Assembly (NCBI GenBank): GCA_963801505.1
Contig: CAWDEY010000016.1
Span: 62,001 to 126,000, forward strand
Length of the DNA stretch: 64,000 nucleotides
Source: JAOUFP01 sp963801505
GTDB taxonomy: Bacteria; Nitrospirota; Thermodesulfovibrionia; Thermodesulfovibrionales; UBA6898
Direction of reading: 5' to 3'
The number at the start of each line of letters is the position of its first letter. The first letter of the stretch is position 1. The notes below the pieces were generated by a model. The model saw nothing but the letters and a program-made list of their open reading frames with translations, did not search any database and was not told the DNA's origin. Positions 43,085 through 52,900 of the stretch are shown one piece after another. Made by a program: the position numbers and the translations under genes.

Positions 43085-43399
43085 CTACTTTCTCTCTTCC
43101 ACTTTCAGGAGGCTCTTTACGGATTTCACACCCTTGATCTGCCTGGTCTTTGCTACGATCCGGTCCTCGGCCTTCCTGTCATGTATGAAGCCCTGAAGAG
43201 TAACGTTTCCATCTAATGAGGAAACATCGATCTTCAAATACTGGGCGTCAGGGTCCTTGACGATTATCGCATTGACTTCCGTTGTAATGGTCGCGTCATC
43301 GATATGCTCGCCTGCTGTTCTGCCCGTCATTGAGGCGCAGCCCGAAAACAGGGCCAGTCCAAAAACCATTAACATTGTCATAAAAATAACTTTCTTCAT
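43085..43399 (-). CDS. Single-BON-domain lipoprotein
   Basis: The protein has 104 residues. The signal peptide ends at lipobox LFSGC (Cys20). A single BON domain (35-102) has DDATITTEVNAIIV, SLDGNVTLQGFIHDRKAEDR and GVKSVKSLLKVEE. It would be anchored in a membrane leaflet facing the periplasm, like small OsmY/YraP-type proteins. It lies 78 bp downstream of the OmpA-like gene and probably shares its promoter. Confidence 0.85.
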   Translation of the reverse strand: MKKVIFMTMLMVFGLALFSGCASMTGRTAGEHIDDATITTEVNAIIVKDPDAQYLKIDVSSLDGNVTLQGFIHDRKAEDRIVAKTRQIKGVKSVKSLLKVEERK

Positions 43400-43477
43400 T
43401 TTCTCCTCCTGTCTTTACATATGCAATCATACTATTGCAATGTTAATAAAACTTAAGACTCCCTTGACCTTCTGCTT

Positions 43478-44272
43478 CTATTTTGCGGTTGCCTCAAAGT
43501 GTACGCGTCTGTTTGCCTTTGCTTCCTTTGACTGCTTGTTTTTAGGTGTCGGTATCTCAGGCATCGCGAGTCGTGTTTCGCCATAACTGATTGTTGTCAT
43601 CCTGTCAGCTGCGATACCCTCATTTACAAGGTACTCCTTGACAGCATTGGCCCTTCTCTCTCCAAGCGCCATATTGTAGTCTTCAGATCCATGCGCGCAG
43701 GTATGGCCCTCTATCTGGACATTAACGCCCGGATTTTCCTTAAGGGTCGCTATGTCCCTTGCCAGAATTTCTCTTGCTTCTTTAGTAAGAGTGGCCTTGT
43801 CAAAGTCAAAATGTATGTCCTCAAGGGTGATCTTCAACGGCTCAACAACTGCAGCAGGCGGAGGCGGAACCGGCGCAGGCTCTGCTGCCGGTGTCGGCAC
43901 TGCTACAGGCTCGGGTTTAGGTTCGGCCTTCTGCTCTACTACAGCCTTCGGCGGACAAAGGGCCTTGATTTTGGCTATTGCCGCATTTGCCATATCAATG
44001 GCCTCCTGGGTATTACATGCCATGTAGGTCTCATAGGCCTTGTCTACCATAGCTTTTGCAGCATTAAATTCTTCCGGGCATTCCTTGTCTTTGCCTGCTG
44101 CGCGGGCTTCACTGAGGGCCTGGTCAGCATCGACTAAGGCAGCCGGATAGTACAGGTATCCGGGTGATCTCTCAGGTGTTGCCTTCTTCATGCCGGCACA
44201 CCCAACCATCAAACTTATGGAAAATAAGGCAATTACGAATATGAGAACTCTCTTTGTATATATTACTTTCAT
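43478..44272 (-). CDS. OmpA-family lipoprotein with N-terminal helical region
   Basis: The protein has 264 residues. The signal peptide ends at lipobox MVGC (Cys25). A DUF4398-like helical part (about 45-115; YYPAALVDADQALSEARAAG, ECPEEFNAAKAMVDKAYE) is joined by a Pro/Ala/Glu-rich linker (118-150) to an OmpA C-terminal domain (155-262): IHFDFDKATLTKEAREIL, QIEGHTCAHGSEDYNMALGE, RRANAVKEYLVNEGI. OmpA domains bind peptidoglycan, so the protein would tether the outer membrane to the wall. It is first behind the sigma-54 promoter at 44446, with a leader of about 160 nt. Confidence 0.85.
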   Translation of the reverse strand: MKVIYTKRVLIFVIALFSISLMVGCAGMKKATPERSPGYLYYPAALVDADQALSEARAAGKDKECPEEFNAAKAMVDKAYETYMACNTQEAIDMANAAIAKIKALCPPKAVVEQKAEPKPEPVAVPTPAAEPAPVPPPPAAVVEPLKITLEDIHFDFDKATLTKEAREILARDIATLKENPGVNVQIEGHTCAHGSEDYNMALGERRANAVKEYLVNEGIAADRMTTISYGETRLAMPEIPTPKNKQSKEAKANRRVHFEATAK

Positions 44273-44445
44273 CTTTAGACCTCCTTACAGCTCTTTTTGT
44301 TTTCACAACCTCAATCAGGATTGCTACATTGAACGTCTAAAGCATAGTGACCTCCTTTTTTTTTATATGACCTCATACCTCAGGCACACTGGTCCGGATT
44401 AATCATTGCCTTAATAAAGCTCTGGTCTTTGCTGGTATATTTAAA

Positions 44446-44461
44446 AGCAGAATGTGTGCCA
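44446..44461 (-). promoter_or_regulatory. Sigma-54 promoter for the OmpA/BON cluster
   Basis: On the minus strand the element is TGGCACACATTCTGCT, the best match to consensus of the three (TGGCAC with GG-N10-GC). Its flanks are not homologous to the other two promoters, yet the enhancer spacing is the same. Confidence 0.8.
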
Positions 44462-44560
44462 GGACTGTTGTTGACAGGACAGGATGCTCTATCATATTGA
44501 TAACATTGAAATTTCAGCTAACATACGATGGGGAAATGATTTTGTGAAGGCTGAAGGCTT

Positions 44561-44592
44561 CTGATATATCAGGAGTCTCCTGATATATCAGG
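44561..44592. promoter_or_regulatory. Paired palindromic enhancer sites (UAS)
   Basis: ctgatatatcag and cctgatatatcagg, both perfect palindromes, have centres 19 bp apart and a midpoint about 129 bp upstream of the -12 GC at 44447. They lie between the OmpA cluster and the end of the kinase gene at 44756. Apart from these sites and the promoter I see nothing in 44273-44755. Confidence 0.75.
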
Positions 44593-44755
44593 CATTTTGT
44601 AACTGATCAGATGGTTAGGCTGAAGACCGGAGGACAAAGTAAAGCAAACAGTTAACATAGTCTCATACTACGAGTCAAAGGGCTGTAGTGTTGCGCGATC
44701 ACCTGACAGCCTTCCACCTTCAGGCTATCAATCTGAGTAGTTACTATTAATTTTG

Positions 44756-45784
44756 CTACTTCGGCAAGATGAAGCTAAAGGTACTGCCACTGGCGGGTTT
44801 GCTTTCAGCCCATATCCATCCTCCATGGGCCTCTATTATTGTTTTGGCAATGGACAACCCAAGCCCCGAACCCTTGGAGCTGCCCGCACGGTAGAATGCG
44901 TCAAATATATAAGGCATATGATCTTCCGGTATTCCTATGCCTGTATCTTTAACAGAGATAAGTATTTCATTGCCTCTGTCTGATATCTTGATTGTCACAG
45001 TTCCTCCCGGGTCGGTATTTTTTATTGCGTTGACGAGAAGATTTCTGATCACACTATTTACCATAGCAATATCTGCGTTAACTATAGGAGCTATTGTATC
45101 CAGAGGCTCAAGACTTATTATAATTTCTTTCTTTTCAGCCTCCACTTTTTCCGCTTCAATATTTTTCCGGATTTCCTCTTCCATGTTAAATAGAGCGCAA
45201 ACAGGCTTATATTCCATTGCCTCAAATCTCGAAAACTGCAGAAAATCTGATATTAATTCTGATAATTTGTTAAGCTCGCCATGAATAATTTCAAGGTAGT
45301 TTTGTTGCTCTTCCGTCAGTGGCCCTGCCTTGCCTAAGATGAGTCTCAACAGAAAACCTTTCGATGTTACTGCAGGGTTTTTCATATCATGAGCAAACAT
45401 GGATAGGATATTCTTTCGCTCTCTTTCAAGCTTTCTGAATTTTGTAATGTCTTCAATGGCAAGGAGGATCATCTGTGAACCTATTTCTTTGTGAGTGATA
45501 CGGCGGGCATTGAGAAGCATTGTTTTGAGTCCTATATTTGAAAAGGTATGCTCAACTTCATAGTCATCGAATTTGTTGTCTTTGGGCAAAATCTCTTCCA
45601 GCAATGTCCGGAGTTTGGGAATGTCCCACTGACGGTTTCCGAGGTCATATATAAGATTACCTACAGTCTCCTTAGGCGTTACCTTGAATGATTTATAAAA
45701 GCTGCGGTTCGCTGAAATAACCCGCAATTCTGAATCCAGTACAATAAGGGGTTCACGCACTGTCGCTACGATATCTTCAAACAT
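44756..45784 (-). CDS. PAS sensor histidine kinase
   Basis: The protein has 342 residues and no membrane segment. One PAS domain (1-115; REPLIVLDSELRVISANRSF) is followed by HisKA with H-box MFAHDMKNPAV (His about 131) and HATPase_c with RNLLVNAIKNTDPGG, VKDTGIGIPEDHMPYIFDAF and GSGLGLSIAKTIIEAHGG. There is no receiver. The H-box type differs from the NtrB-like kinase at 4367. It lies just downstream of the sigma-54 activator remnant on the same strand, so it may be the surviving half of a two-component pair. Confidence 0.9.
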   Translation of the reverse strand: MFEDIVATVREPLIVLDSELRVISANRSFYKSFKVTPKETVGNLIYDLGNRQWDIPKLRTLLEEILPKDNKFDDYEVEHTFSNIGLKTMLLNARRITHKEIGSQMILLAIEDITKFRKLERERKNILSMFAHDMKNPAVTSKGFLLRLILGKAGPLTEEQQNYLEIIHGELNKLSELISDFLQFSRFEAMEYKPVCALFNMEEEIRKNIEAEKVEAEKKEIIISLEPLDTIAPIVNADIAMVNSVIRNLLVNAIKNTDPGGTVTIKISDRGNEILISVKDTGIGIPEDHMPYIFDAFYRAGSSKGSGLGLSIAKTIIEAHGGWIWAESKPASGSTFSFILPK

Positions 45785-45868
45785 CTCAGGGCCTCCACTC
45801 TTGTTTGGTCCTTGACATTCTTCCCATCGTCAATGCTCTATTGACACGTAAAAAGTGGGGACACAATA

Positions 45869-46065
45869 TCAGGTATTATTCTTATTCCTTTGGATGCCCA
45901 GTCTTTGCATCCTTGATTCAAGCGTCTTGGGATTGATTCCTAAAATCTAGCTGAACCGCCCTTGCCGCTTACCTTCCATCCGGTAGTGTTTGGGACCTCG
46001 ACAATGCGCCTTTTCTCTACTTCTTCCAGAGTCACGGGCTGCGCAATCCCCGCTCCTTCTCTCAC
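45869..46065 (-). pseudogene. C-terminal Fis-type HTH of a sigma-54 activator (remnant)
   Basis: The minus strand reads VTLEEVEKRRIVEV, then GWKVSGKGGSARF and a stop; one base away the sequence resumes as GINPKTLESRMQRLGIQR. Together this is the Fis/HTH_8 DNA-binding end of an NtrC-family enhancer-binding protein, whose usual form is E---I---L---GWN-SGKGGAA--LGINPKTLESRM-RLGI. The AAA+ and receiver domains are absent, and one base is missing within the helix-turn-helix. It is therefore a decayed relic directly upstream of a histidine kinase. Confidence 0.7.
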
Positions 46066-46069
46066 AAAT

Positions 46070-46103
46070 AAAAAAGGCAGGGTATTAAGCCCTGCCTTTT
46101 TTT
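46070..46103. terminator. Bidirectional rho-independent terminator
   Basis: The stem ggcaggg/ccctgcc has a 7-nt loop, with A6 on the left and T7 on the right. It therefore works in both directions. It lies 15 bp after the stop codon of the IPTL-CTERM gene. Confidence 0.85.
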
Positions 46104-46117
46104 ATCAGCAATTCCAA

Positions 46118-47395
46118 TTAAACTCTTCTATATTTCCTCAAATAATAAACCGACCCAAGACCTGCAAGCATCATGAAGATTATCACGCCCCACTCGTTAA
46201 GCGTGGGGACGGATGTGATGGCGGTGACAACGACGGGCAAGATAGCGACGGCCGCAATGGGGTTGTTGCCTATGTCTGTCTGCAGCGCGTCGACGGCTAT
46301 GGTGTTGGTATAGGTTCCCGCAGTCGCGGCAGTCACATTCACCGTTAATGTGCAGACGCCTGGACTGGCGACAGTGCCGCCCGGGATCTGGCCATCCGTC
46401 AAGGTCAACGTCGAGCCGCCAGCATTGGGAGTAAACGTTGTCGCGCCACAGCTGTTGCTGGCAAGCGGTGAGTTAGCTACAACCATCCCGGCAGGCAAAC
46501 TGTCGGTGAACGAAGTTATGTTCGCAACAGTTCCGCTGCCGTTGATCAACGTAATGGTGAGGGTCGAGACCTCACCCGGAGCGATCGTGAACGGGAGGAA
46601 GGCTTTGCTAACCAGCGGCAGCACAGGCCCCGTAGGCACGAATGGGCCGCAAGTAGGGACAGTAATTGTATTGGCTCCATTTGTCGTGACTGTTGAGCCG
46701 AACGCCAACGCTCTTCCTGTCAAGTTTGCAGAATTCCCTAACGTAATACTGAGACCAGCAGCAGTACCACGAAAGATATTTCCCACGAAGTCAGTGTTTG
46801 CTCCAAGTGTCGTGCCGCCGACGGGAGCCCAAAACACATCGGTTTCGCATGCGCCACCTTCTACGAGAATAGCGGTATTGGCTTCTGTAGTAAGCGCCCC
46901 ACCTGGCCTGAAGATGTAAACTCCGGCGCCATTAAGGTGCACTGTCGTGCCCGTGGTTATATTCATAGCGCCACCGTTAAAATAACATCCGGGAGTGAAG
47001 ACTCCCGGACCACTTCCAATATCTACCGCGTTTAGATTAAGTGCACCAGGGCCGAGATTTGTACAGGGTTGACCAACCAGAAGTGCCCGGGCGGTGCCTT
47101 GATCCACCCCTGTTGAAGGAGGACAAGGCACAACTATTGTGCCGGTCACTCCCGGAATTATTGCGGGTGCCGTAGTATAACAAAGAACAGGTTGAGCAGG
47201 AGTTCCAACGATAGTGGTCCCGGCCACGGTGTTGGCCAAGGTGCTGGAAACGACACCGTATGTGCTGTCCGATAAAAGGGGTGGCCCGATCGCGGCCGAT
47301 GCCGGCGAGACCCCGCAAATAAACGCAATTAATCCCAGGCTTGCCAGGAGACCCAAGCCCATCTTTCGGTTAAGGATATTATTTTTATGAAACAT
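46118..47395 (-). CDS. IPTL-CTERM protein with DUF3494 ice-binding-like domain
   Basis: I start at 47395, where AGGAGG lies eight bases upstream; the product has 425 residues. The signal peptide ends at SPASA (about 35). A DUF3494-type beta-helix (about 37-260) has STYGVVSSTLANT, QGTARALLVGQPCTNLGPG, NTAILVEGGACETDVFWAPV and GNIFRGTAAGLSITLGNSAN. A DUF11-like segment (270-390) follows, with AFLPFTIAPGEVSTLTITL. The last 30 residues are a sorting signal: VPTLNEWG, a hydrophobic helix, then RKYRRV. This IPTLxxWG signal is known to pair with exosortase H, encoded 0.5 kb away. DUF3494 proteins bind ice or act as adhesins; here surface adhesion is as likely as antifreeze activity. Confidence 0.85.
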   Translation of the reverse strand: MFHKNNILNRKMGLGLLASLGLIAFICGVSPASAAIGPPLLSDSTYGVVSSTLANTVAGTTIVGTPAQPVLCYTTAPAIIPGVTGTIVVPCPPSTGVDQGTARALLVGQPCTNLGPGALNLNAVDIGSGPGVFTPGCYFNGGAMNITTGTTVHLNGAGVYIFRPGGALTTEANTAILVEGGACETDVFWAPVGGTTLGANTDFVGNIFRGTAAGLSITLGNSANLTGRALAFGSTVTTNGANTITVPTCGPFVPTGPVLPLVSKAFLPFTIAPGEVSTLTITLINGSGTVANITSFTDSLPAGMVVANSPLASNSCGATTFTPNAGGSTLTLTDGQIPGGTVASPGVCTLTVNVTAATAGTYTNTIAVDALQTDIGNNPIAAVAILPVVVTAITSVPTLNEWGVIIFMMLAGLGSVYYLRKYRRV

Positions 47396-47886
47396 TCTTG
47401 ACTCCTCCTTATAATGTTCTTCTTCAATTTTTGACCCTTCCCTCACAGAAGGGCGTTCTGCCGATCTTGCTCTTCTATCCTCGTTTTTTGATGTCCGATC
47501 ATCCGATAAGGCGTTATCTTTCTTAATAGTAATCAAACTGCCAGAATCATTCTTGCCCCCTCTCCAGCACCCATAAGACTTCTAATTATGAATCATTTGC
47601 ATCATATTGATATTAAGGTGATTATACATTGTTTTCAGGTGATGTCAAGAACTATTTGATTTCAAAAGGAAATGTATTGACTCAAAATATCAAAGATTTC
47701 GATCTTGCAACCATGGATTCGCCTATAGGAGATATCGCAGCAGACGCAAAAAACACTCGCACACAGGAAGCCCCGACTGCAGGGAGGTACTGCAAAAGGA
47801 CTTCATATTTGAAAAGTTCAATGGAGACTGAGATGCGCTATGTACTATTTACAGGATGGGCCTGAACATGACATACTGTTAAACAT
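47396..47886. other. Divergent intergenic region upstream of the exosortase gene
   Basis: The region separates divergent genes and must hold promoters for both. I found no sigma-54 element and no palindromic enhancer. A 78-codon plus frame at 47629-47865 has no recognisable domain and no clear ribosome site, and I do not support it. Confidence 0.4.
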
Positions 47887-48448
47887 ATGAAAAAGGAAAC
47901 AAAACAGCAGAAAAAAGAAAAAGAAGGCCCGAGCAGCCTCTTCCGGCTTCGGCATCAAGCGGTTTACGATAACGTACCTATTGCTGATGGGGGTCTTTTT
48001 TTTCATAATCGGATTTGTCCCGCTTCAGAAGGTCATCGACATTAATGGAGGCTACACAAGGGGAGTAGTTGCCGTGACATCCAGGGTGCTCGGCATCCTC
48101 AACATCCCCAGCACCTGCAGCGGTTCGATCATCAGGCTCCCTTCCATTGCACTGGACGTAAAGTTCGGCTGTAACGGCCTGGAGGCGGTGATGATCTACT
48201 CGGTGGCCGTAATCGCCTTCCCGGCATCGTGGAAAAAAAGACTCATGGGGATCGCAGTGGGGTTTGCTGTCATACAGGTGGTGAACATTCTGCGCATCGC
48301 CGGCCTTGCTTACTCAGGCGTCCACTTCCCCGGCCTTTTCGAATATATTCATATCTACATCGCCCAGGGGATTATGATAGCAGTTGCCCTCGGGGTTTTC
48401 TTCGTCTATCTGGGGTATACGAATTCACATGCAGAGCCAGTTGCCTAA
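47887..48448 (+). CDS. xrtH: Exosortase H, with a frameshift in the N-terminal A-runs
   Basis: The body has about five membrane helices and the exosortase/archaeosortase catalytic triad: Cys in FGCNGLEAVMIYS, Arg in NILRIAGLAY and His in FEYIHIYIAQG. The FPASWKKRLMGIAVGF stretch is typical of XrtH. The likely start, ATG at 47887 (MKKETKQQKK), lies in a different frame from the body. The two meet in A5-A6 runs near 47910-47925, so a one-base indel is implied. A TTG at 47981 is the in-frame alternative. XrtH cleaves the IPTL-CTERM signal and passes the protein to the cell surface. Confidence 0.8.
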
Positions 48449-49007
48449 GAAGGTGGCTGCGCGGACGGTCCTGGTCTTTCTGGTCGCGTATTTTGTCTCC
48501 TTGCTCATTTGGTTACCGATAAAGGATGGGTATGGATATCTGACCACGTCCATCGCCTCGAAGCTGGCTGCAGGGCTCACGGATGCGAAGGTGGAAGAGA
48601 TCTCAACAACAAAGGACGTGGTGCAGGTCACCTTTTCGCCGCTTCGCAAGAGGTCTGACATGCTTGTGGATATCCCGGTGCCGACCTCCAGCTACACCTT
48701 CAACACGCCGCTTACCGTGGGCATCATGGCCGCCCTTTATCCCTTCATCACAAGGAGGACAAGGGCTTACAGCGAGGCACTGGCCATGCTCTTTGGCGTG
48801 CATCTTCTGTTCGTATTTTCCCTTGAGGCAAAGGAATTGACCGAGGTCTTTATAAGACAGGGGCTTGCCGCCCGAAGTACCACCCGGATTGTTGCGTATC
48901 AGTTCCTCTGGGGATTTGTGGACAATATGGTGATCCGGTTCGAGCCTTTTCTCATAGGCTTTTACGTGTTTCTCCGGTTCGGCAGAAAAAAAGAAGCGAC
49001 AGACTGA
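48429..49007 (+). CDS. Exosortase H-associated membrane protein
   Basis: I start at the ATG at 48429 (MQSQLPKKVAARTVLVFLV), which overlaps the exosortase gene by 20 bp, giving 192 residues. It has a membrane helix at 11-28, an extracytoplasmic domain (30-95; AAGLTDAKVEEISTTKDVVQ) and three further helices to the end (WGFVDNMVIRFEPFLIGFYV). Position and layout match the small membrane protein that routinely accompanies XrtH. The role is not known; it probably helps the sorting reaction. Confidence 0.7.
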   Translation: MQSQLPKKVAARTVLVFLVAYFVSLLIWLPIKDGYGYLTTSIASKLAAGLTDAKVEEISTTKDVVQVTFSPLRKRSDMLVDIPVPTSSYTFNTPLTVGIMAALYPFITRRTRAYSEALAMLFGVHLLFVFSLEAKELTEVFIRQGLAARSTTRIVAYQFLWGFVDNMVIRFEPFLIGFYVFLRFGRKKEATD

Positions 49008-49154
49008 CTGCGCTGCTCCAGTATGCGTCAGCCGCTGAGAACATTGACAGCGCTTTTAGATGCAACGAAACCTGTGCCGGAACACTTCTTAAAAGGCAGC
49101 GCGTCACTAAAAAAATATTTATCAAAACCATACGCTTTCCAATATACTGTATAA

Positions 49155-49898
49155 ATGAAAGAACGGACATATGAGGCCATTACACTCATCGTGGTTGTTT
49201 TGTTTTTCGATTTTCTGGAACGCCGCCGTCCCGGGTTTGAGGTAAACAGGAAACATGACCTGAGTTTGAATATTTTTGCCCTGTTTGTTACTGCCTTTGT
49301 GGGAGAAATATGTAAGCCGATCATACTCGGCGCATTTAATGCGTTCACCCCGGATAGAGTACTTTCGCATGTCAGCCTCAGCATGCTTCCCGGCACAATA
49401 AAAATAATCCTGGGACTTATAATTGCTGATTTCTGTCTTTACTGGGTCCATTGGGCCATGCACAACAGTCCCATTCTTTGGCGCACGCATGCATTCCACC
49501 ACTCAATACCCGAACTCTGGTGGCTTTCCGGGGCCAGGACAAGTACCACGCACCTCTTCCTTTTCGCCATTCCCCAACTCCTTTTTGGTTATTATATCCT
49601 AAGGTTCACTCCTGCTGAAGCAGGGGTTGCCTTTTCTATAGGGGTAGTTGTAAACGTATGGATACATACCAACATATGGGTAAATCTCGGGATACTCGAA
49701 TGGCTCCTCATTACTCCCAATTTCCATCGCATTCATCACGGCTCAAAGGGATTTACCAGGAAGAACCTCGGATTTGTTTTTACTATCTGGGACAGAATGT
49801 TTGGGACCTATGCCAATCCCGGATTGGTTGGAAAGGACTTCCCACTCTTCGCCGTTCCCACAAAGAACAGGCTTTTTCGCATGATGGTAGGTTTTTAA
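49155..49898 (+). CDS. Fatty acid hydroxylase / sterol desaturase family protein
   Basis: This 247-residue membrane protein has the three histidine boxes of the di-iron FA_hydroxylase family (PF04116): HWAMHN, HAFHHS and HRIHHG, plus a fourth His in NVWIHTN. It has about four membrane helices. These enzymes hydroxylate or desaturate lipids using O2, or act on carotenoids and sterols. The gene runs on plus and converges with the glucan synthase gene. Confidence 0.85.
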   Translation: MKERTYEAITLIVVVLFFDFLERRRPGFEVNRKHDLSLNIFALFVTAFVGEICKPIILGAFNAFTPDRVLSHVSLSMLPGTIKIILGLIIADFCLYWVHWAMHNSPILWRTHAFHHSIPELWWLSGARTSTTHLFLFAIPQLLFGYYILRFTPAEAGVAFSIGVVVNVWIHTNIWVNLGILEWLLITPNFHRIHHGSKGFTRKNLGFVFTIWDRMFGTYANPGLVGKDFPLFAVPTKNRLFRMMVGF

Positions 49899-49960
49899 TT
49901 ACCAGTTATAGTTCCATTCGGTTGTTTATCATACAAAAGTGACTGCTCTCCAGGTATCTG

Positions 49961-52900
49961 CTATGACACCTTCTCTTTATCCGGCAGGAGTATTCTGACC
50001 TCTACTGAATGTTCCTGATGATCGTCAAGAAGGGTAACTGCAGCTTCTGGCTGTTCAACGCCATCGACAATCACACCCGCGACGCTGCCCTCCTCAGACT
50101 GGAGCCCTGTAATGTGCCGGACAGAGATATGATATGAAGTTTCCCTGTACCGGTAATGCACCTTGAACGACTCCCAATCCTCAGGCAGGCACGGCGCGAA
50201 ATACAGCTTGTCTGTTTCAAGGCGCAGCCCGAGAAGAGATTCCAGGATAAGCCTGTACATCCAGGCGGCCGAGCCCGTGTACCACGTCCATCCACCGCGG
50301 CCAATGTGCGGTGAGACAGCATATACGTCGGCCGCAATTACATACGGTTCTACCTTGTAGGTTGCAACCGCTTCCTGAGAGGTCGCATGGTTCACCGGGT
50401 TGATCATTGTCAGCAGTTCCCACGCGCGTCTGCTGTCGCCCAACGCAGCGAAGGCCATCGCGGCCCATATCGCTGCGTGCGTGTATTGACCTCCATTTTC
50501 CCTGACACCAGGGACATAGCCCTTGATGTAGCCGGGGTTGAGGTCTGATTTGTCAAAAGGCGGCTCCAGCAGCCGGACCAGTTTCTGGTCACGTTTTACA
50601 AGGCGCTTGTCCACTGCCTCCATTGCCATGCGAGAGCGTTCGGCACCCCCGGCTCCGGAGAGAACAGACCAGCTCTGCGCTATGGAATCGATCTGGCATT
50701 CGGCATTACGCTCAGAACCCAGCGGCGAACCATTGTCAAAGTAAGCGCGACGGTACCAGCCGCCATCCCAGCCGTTCTCCTCAATATTTCGACGCAGTTG
50801 GTCCGCCTCCCTCTGACAACGTTCGACAAAGGGCTGGTCTTTATGAATACGTGCAATCCTGGCAAACTGCATCAGCACTTCATAAAGGAAAAACCCCAGC
50901 CAGACGCTTTCGCCTTTACCGTGCTCGCCCACAAGGTTCATGCCGTCGTTCCAATCACCCGAGCCGATGAGCGGCAGGCCGTGCTCACCAAGTCTGAGTC
51001 CATTTAGTATGGCCCGCACACAGTGTTCGTACAAAGTGGCTGTTTCGTCGGAGCGGCCCGGAAGATCGTAATACGAGTCCTCATCGGTGTTTACCGGGCG
51101 GCCCTCGATAAAGCGGACGGGTTCATCCAACACCCCCGTGTCTCCGATAGCCAGAACGTAGCGGCACGTTGCCAGGGGTAGCCATAAGAAGTCGTCCGAA
51201 CAGTGTGTACGCACGCCACGGCCTGAAGGAGGATGCCACCAATGCTGGACATCTCCCTCCTGAAACTGATGGGCCGCACAGAGCAGAAGATGCTCGCGCA
51301 TGAGGCGCGGCTCTGTGTGGATGAGCGCCATCACGTCCTGCAACTGGTCGCGGAAGCCGAAGGCACCCCCCGACTGGTAGTATCCGGACCGGCCCCAAAG
51401 ACGACATGCCAGGGTCTGATATAAGAGCCAGCCGTTGGCCAGCAAATTGACGGACTGGTCCGGTGTTTCCACCTGTATGGCGCCGAGAGTATGGTTCCAG
51501 TACTGCCAGACCGCTTCGAGAGCCCGTCGCGCGGCAGCGGATCCGCGGAAGCGACGCACGAGGTTGGCGGCGTCATCGACATCCCGCCCTGCGCCGAGCA
51601 TGAAGATGATCTCATGCTCCTGCCCGTCGGCCAGGTCAAAGGGGACCTGGATAGAGGCACAGGGGTCGAGGCCGGCCCCTACCCTGCCGGATAGCCGCGC
51701 TCGCGTCATCGCGGCCGGGCTGCGAAGCGTGCCGTTGCGGCCGAGGAATTCGGTCCTGTCACCGCTTAAGGTCCGGGTCGGATCAGCCACAGTAAAGAAG
51801 GCGGTCCGGTCAGCGAACTCCGTGTTGTATGGGTTTAGCGCAAAGATCGATCCTGTATCAGGGTCAACTTTGGTGATTACATGCATCTTCGATTTCGGTT
51901 GCAGATCTCCCAGCACCCATTCCGCGTAGCCGGTAACAGAGAGACGGCGGGCACGGCCTGACCCATTCCGCACTTTTAAGACTGTGAACTTGACCGCTGC
52001 ATCTATGGCCACATATACCCACGCCTCGGAACTGATGCCGTCCTCTGTGTGTTCAAAGATGCTATAGCCAAACCCGTGACGGCTGTTGTAAGGCGTCAGA
52101 CCGCGACTGGGCAGAGGCATGGGAGACCAGAAATGACCACTCTCTTCATCACGGACATAAAAGGCCTCTCCTCCTGAATCGCACACAGGGTCGTTGTACC
52201 ACGGAGTGAGGCGGAACTCGTGGGCATTCTCGCTCCACGTGTAGGCGCCTCCGCTCTCAGAAATAACTGTCCCGAACTGCGGGTTTGCCAGCACATTCAC
52301 CCAGGGCGCCGGAGTCACCTGCCCGTGCGTGGTCGTAATTATGTACTCGCGTCCATCAGGGGTGAATCCTCCCAGCTCGTTGAAAAAGGTCAGATCGCGG
52401 CGGGGCATTGCCACCGCTATGGAGGGTTCAGCACGAAGGGCCCGGGTCGGTTTGAGGCGTGGCACTATTGTTTTCACTAGACCGCGGCGGTTGATCTGGT
52501 CCACCAGCAGTCCCCAGTTGTCGCTGATGACGATGCGGGCTACTGTTTGGAGCAAAATGCGGTCTTCGTTGGATATCTGCTCAGCGAGCCTTACGAAAAT
52601 GCCGCCCGGTCGATCTGTCACACTGGCTTCAAGGCCTGCGGCAATGAGCCCCATGATCTGGTCCTGAAGAAGTTGGCGGTAACCTGCATGATCTTCGTTC
52701 CAGATCACAAGGTCCACCGCCAGACCTTTTAAACGCCAGTACGCGTGGGCCTGGACGAGCTGCCGCACCAGGTCGATATTGGACGGATCTTCAATCCGCA
52801 GCAGCATGATCGGCAGGTCCCCTGAAATAGCGTATCCCCACAGACCGGATTGTCCGCGGCGGTTCTTTTTGAGAATATCAGCGTCCGCGCGCAAAGAGGA

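Noticed and set aside
47629..47865. 78-codon plus-strand frame upstream of exosortase H
   Set aside because: No domain, no ribosome site, and it covers the likely promoter region.
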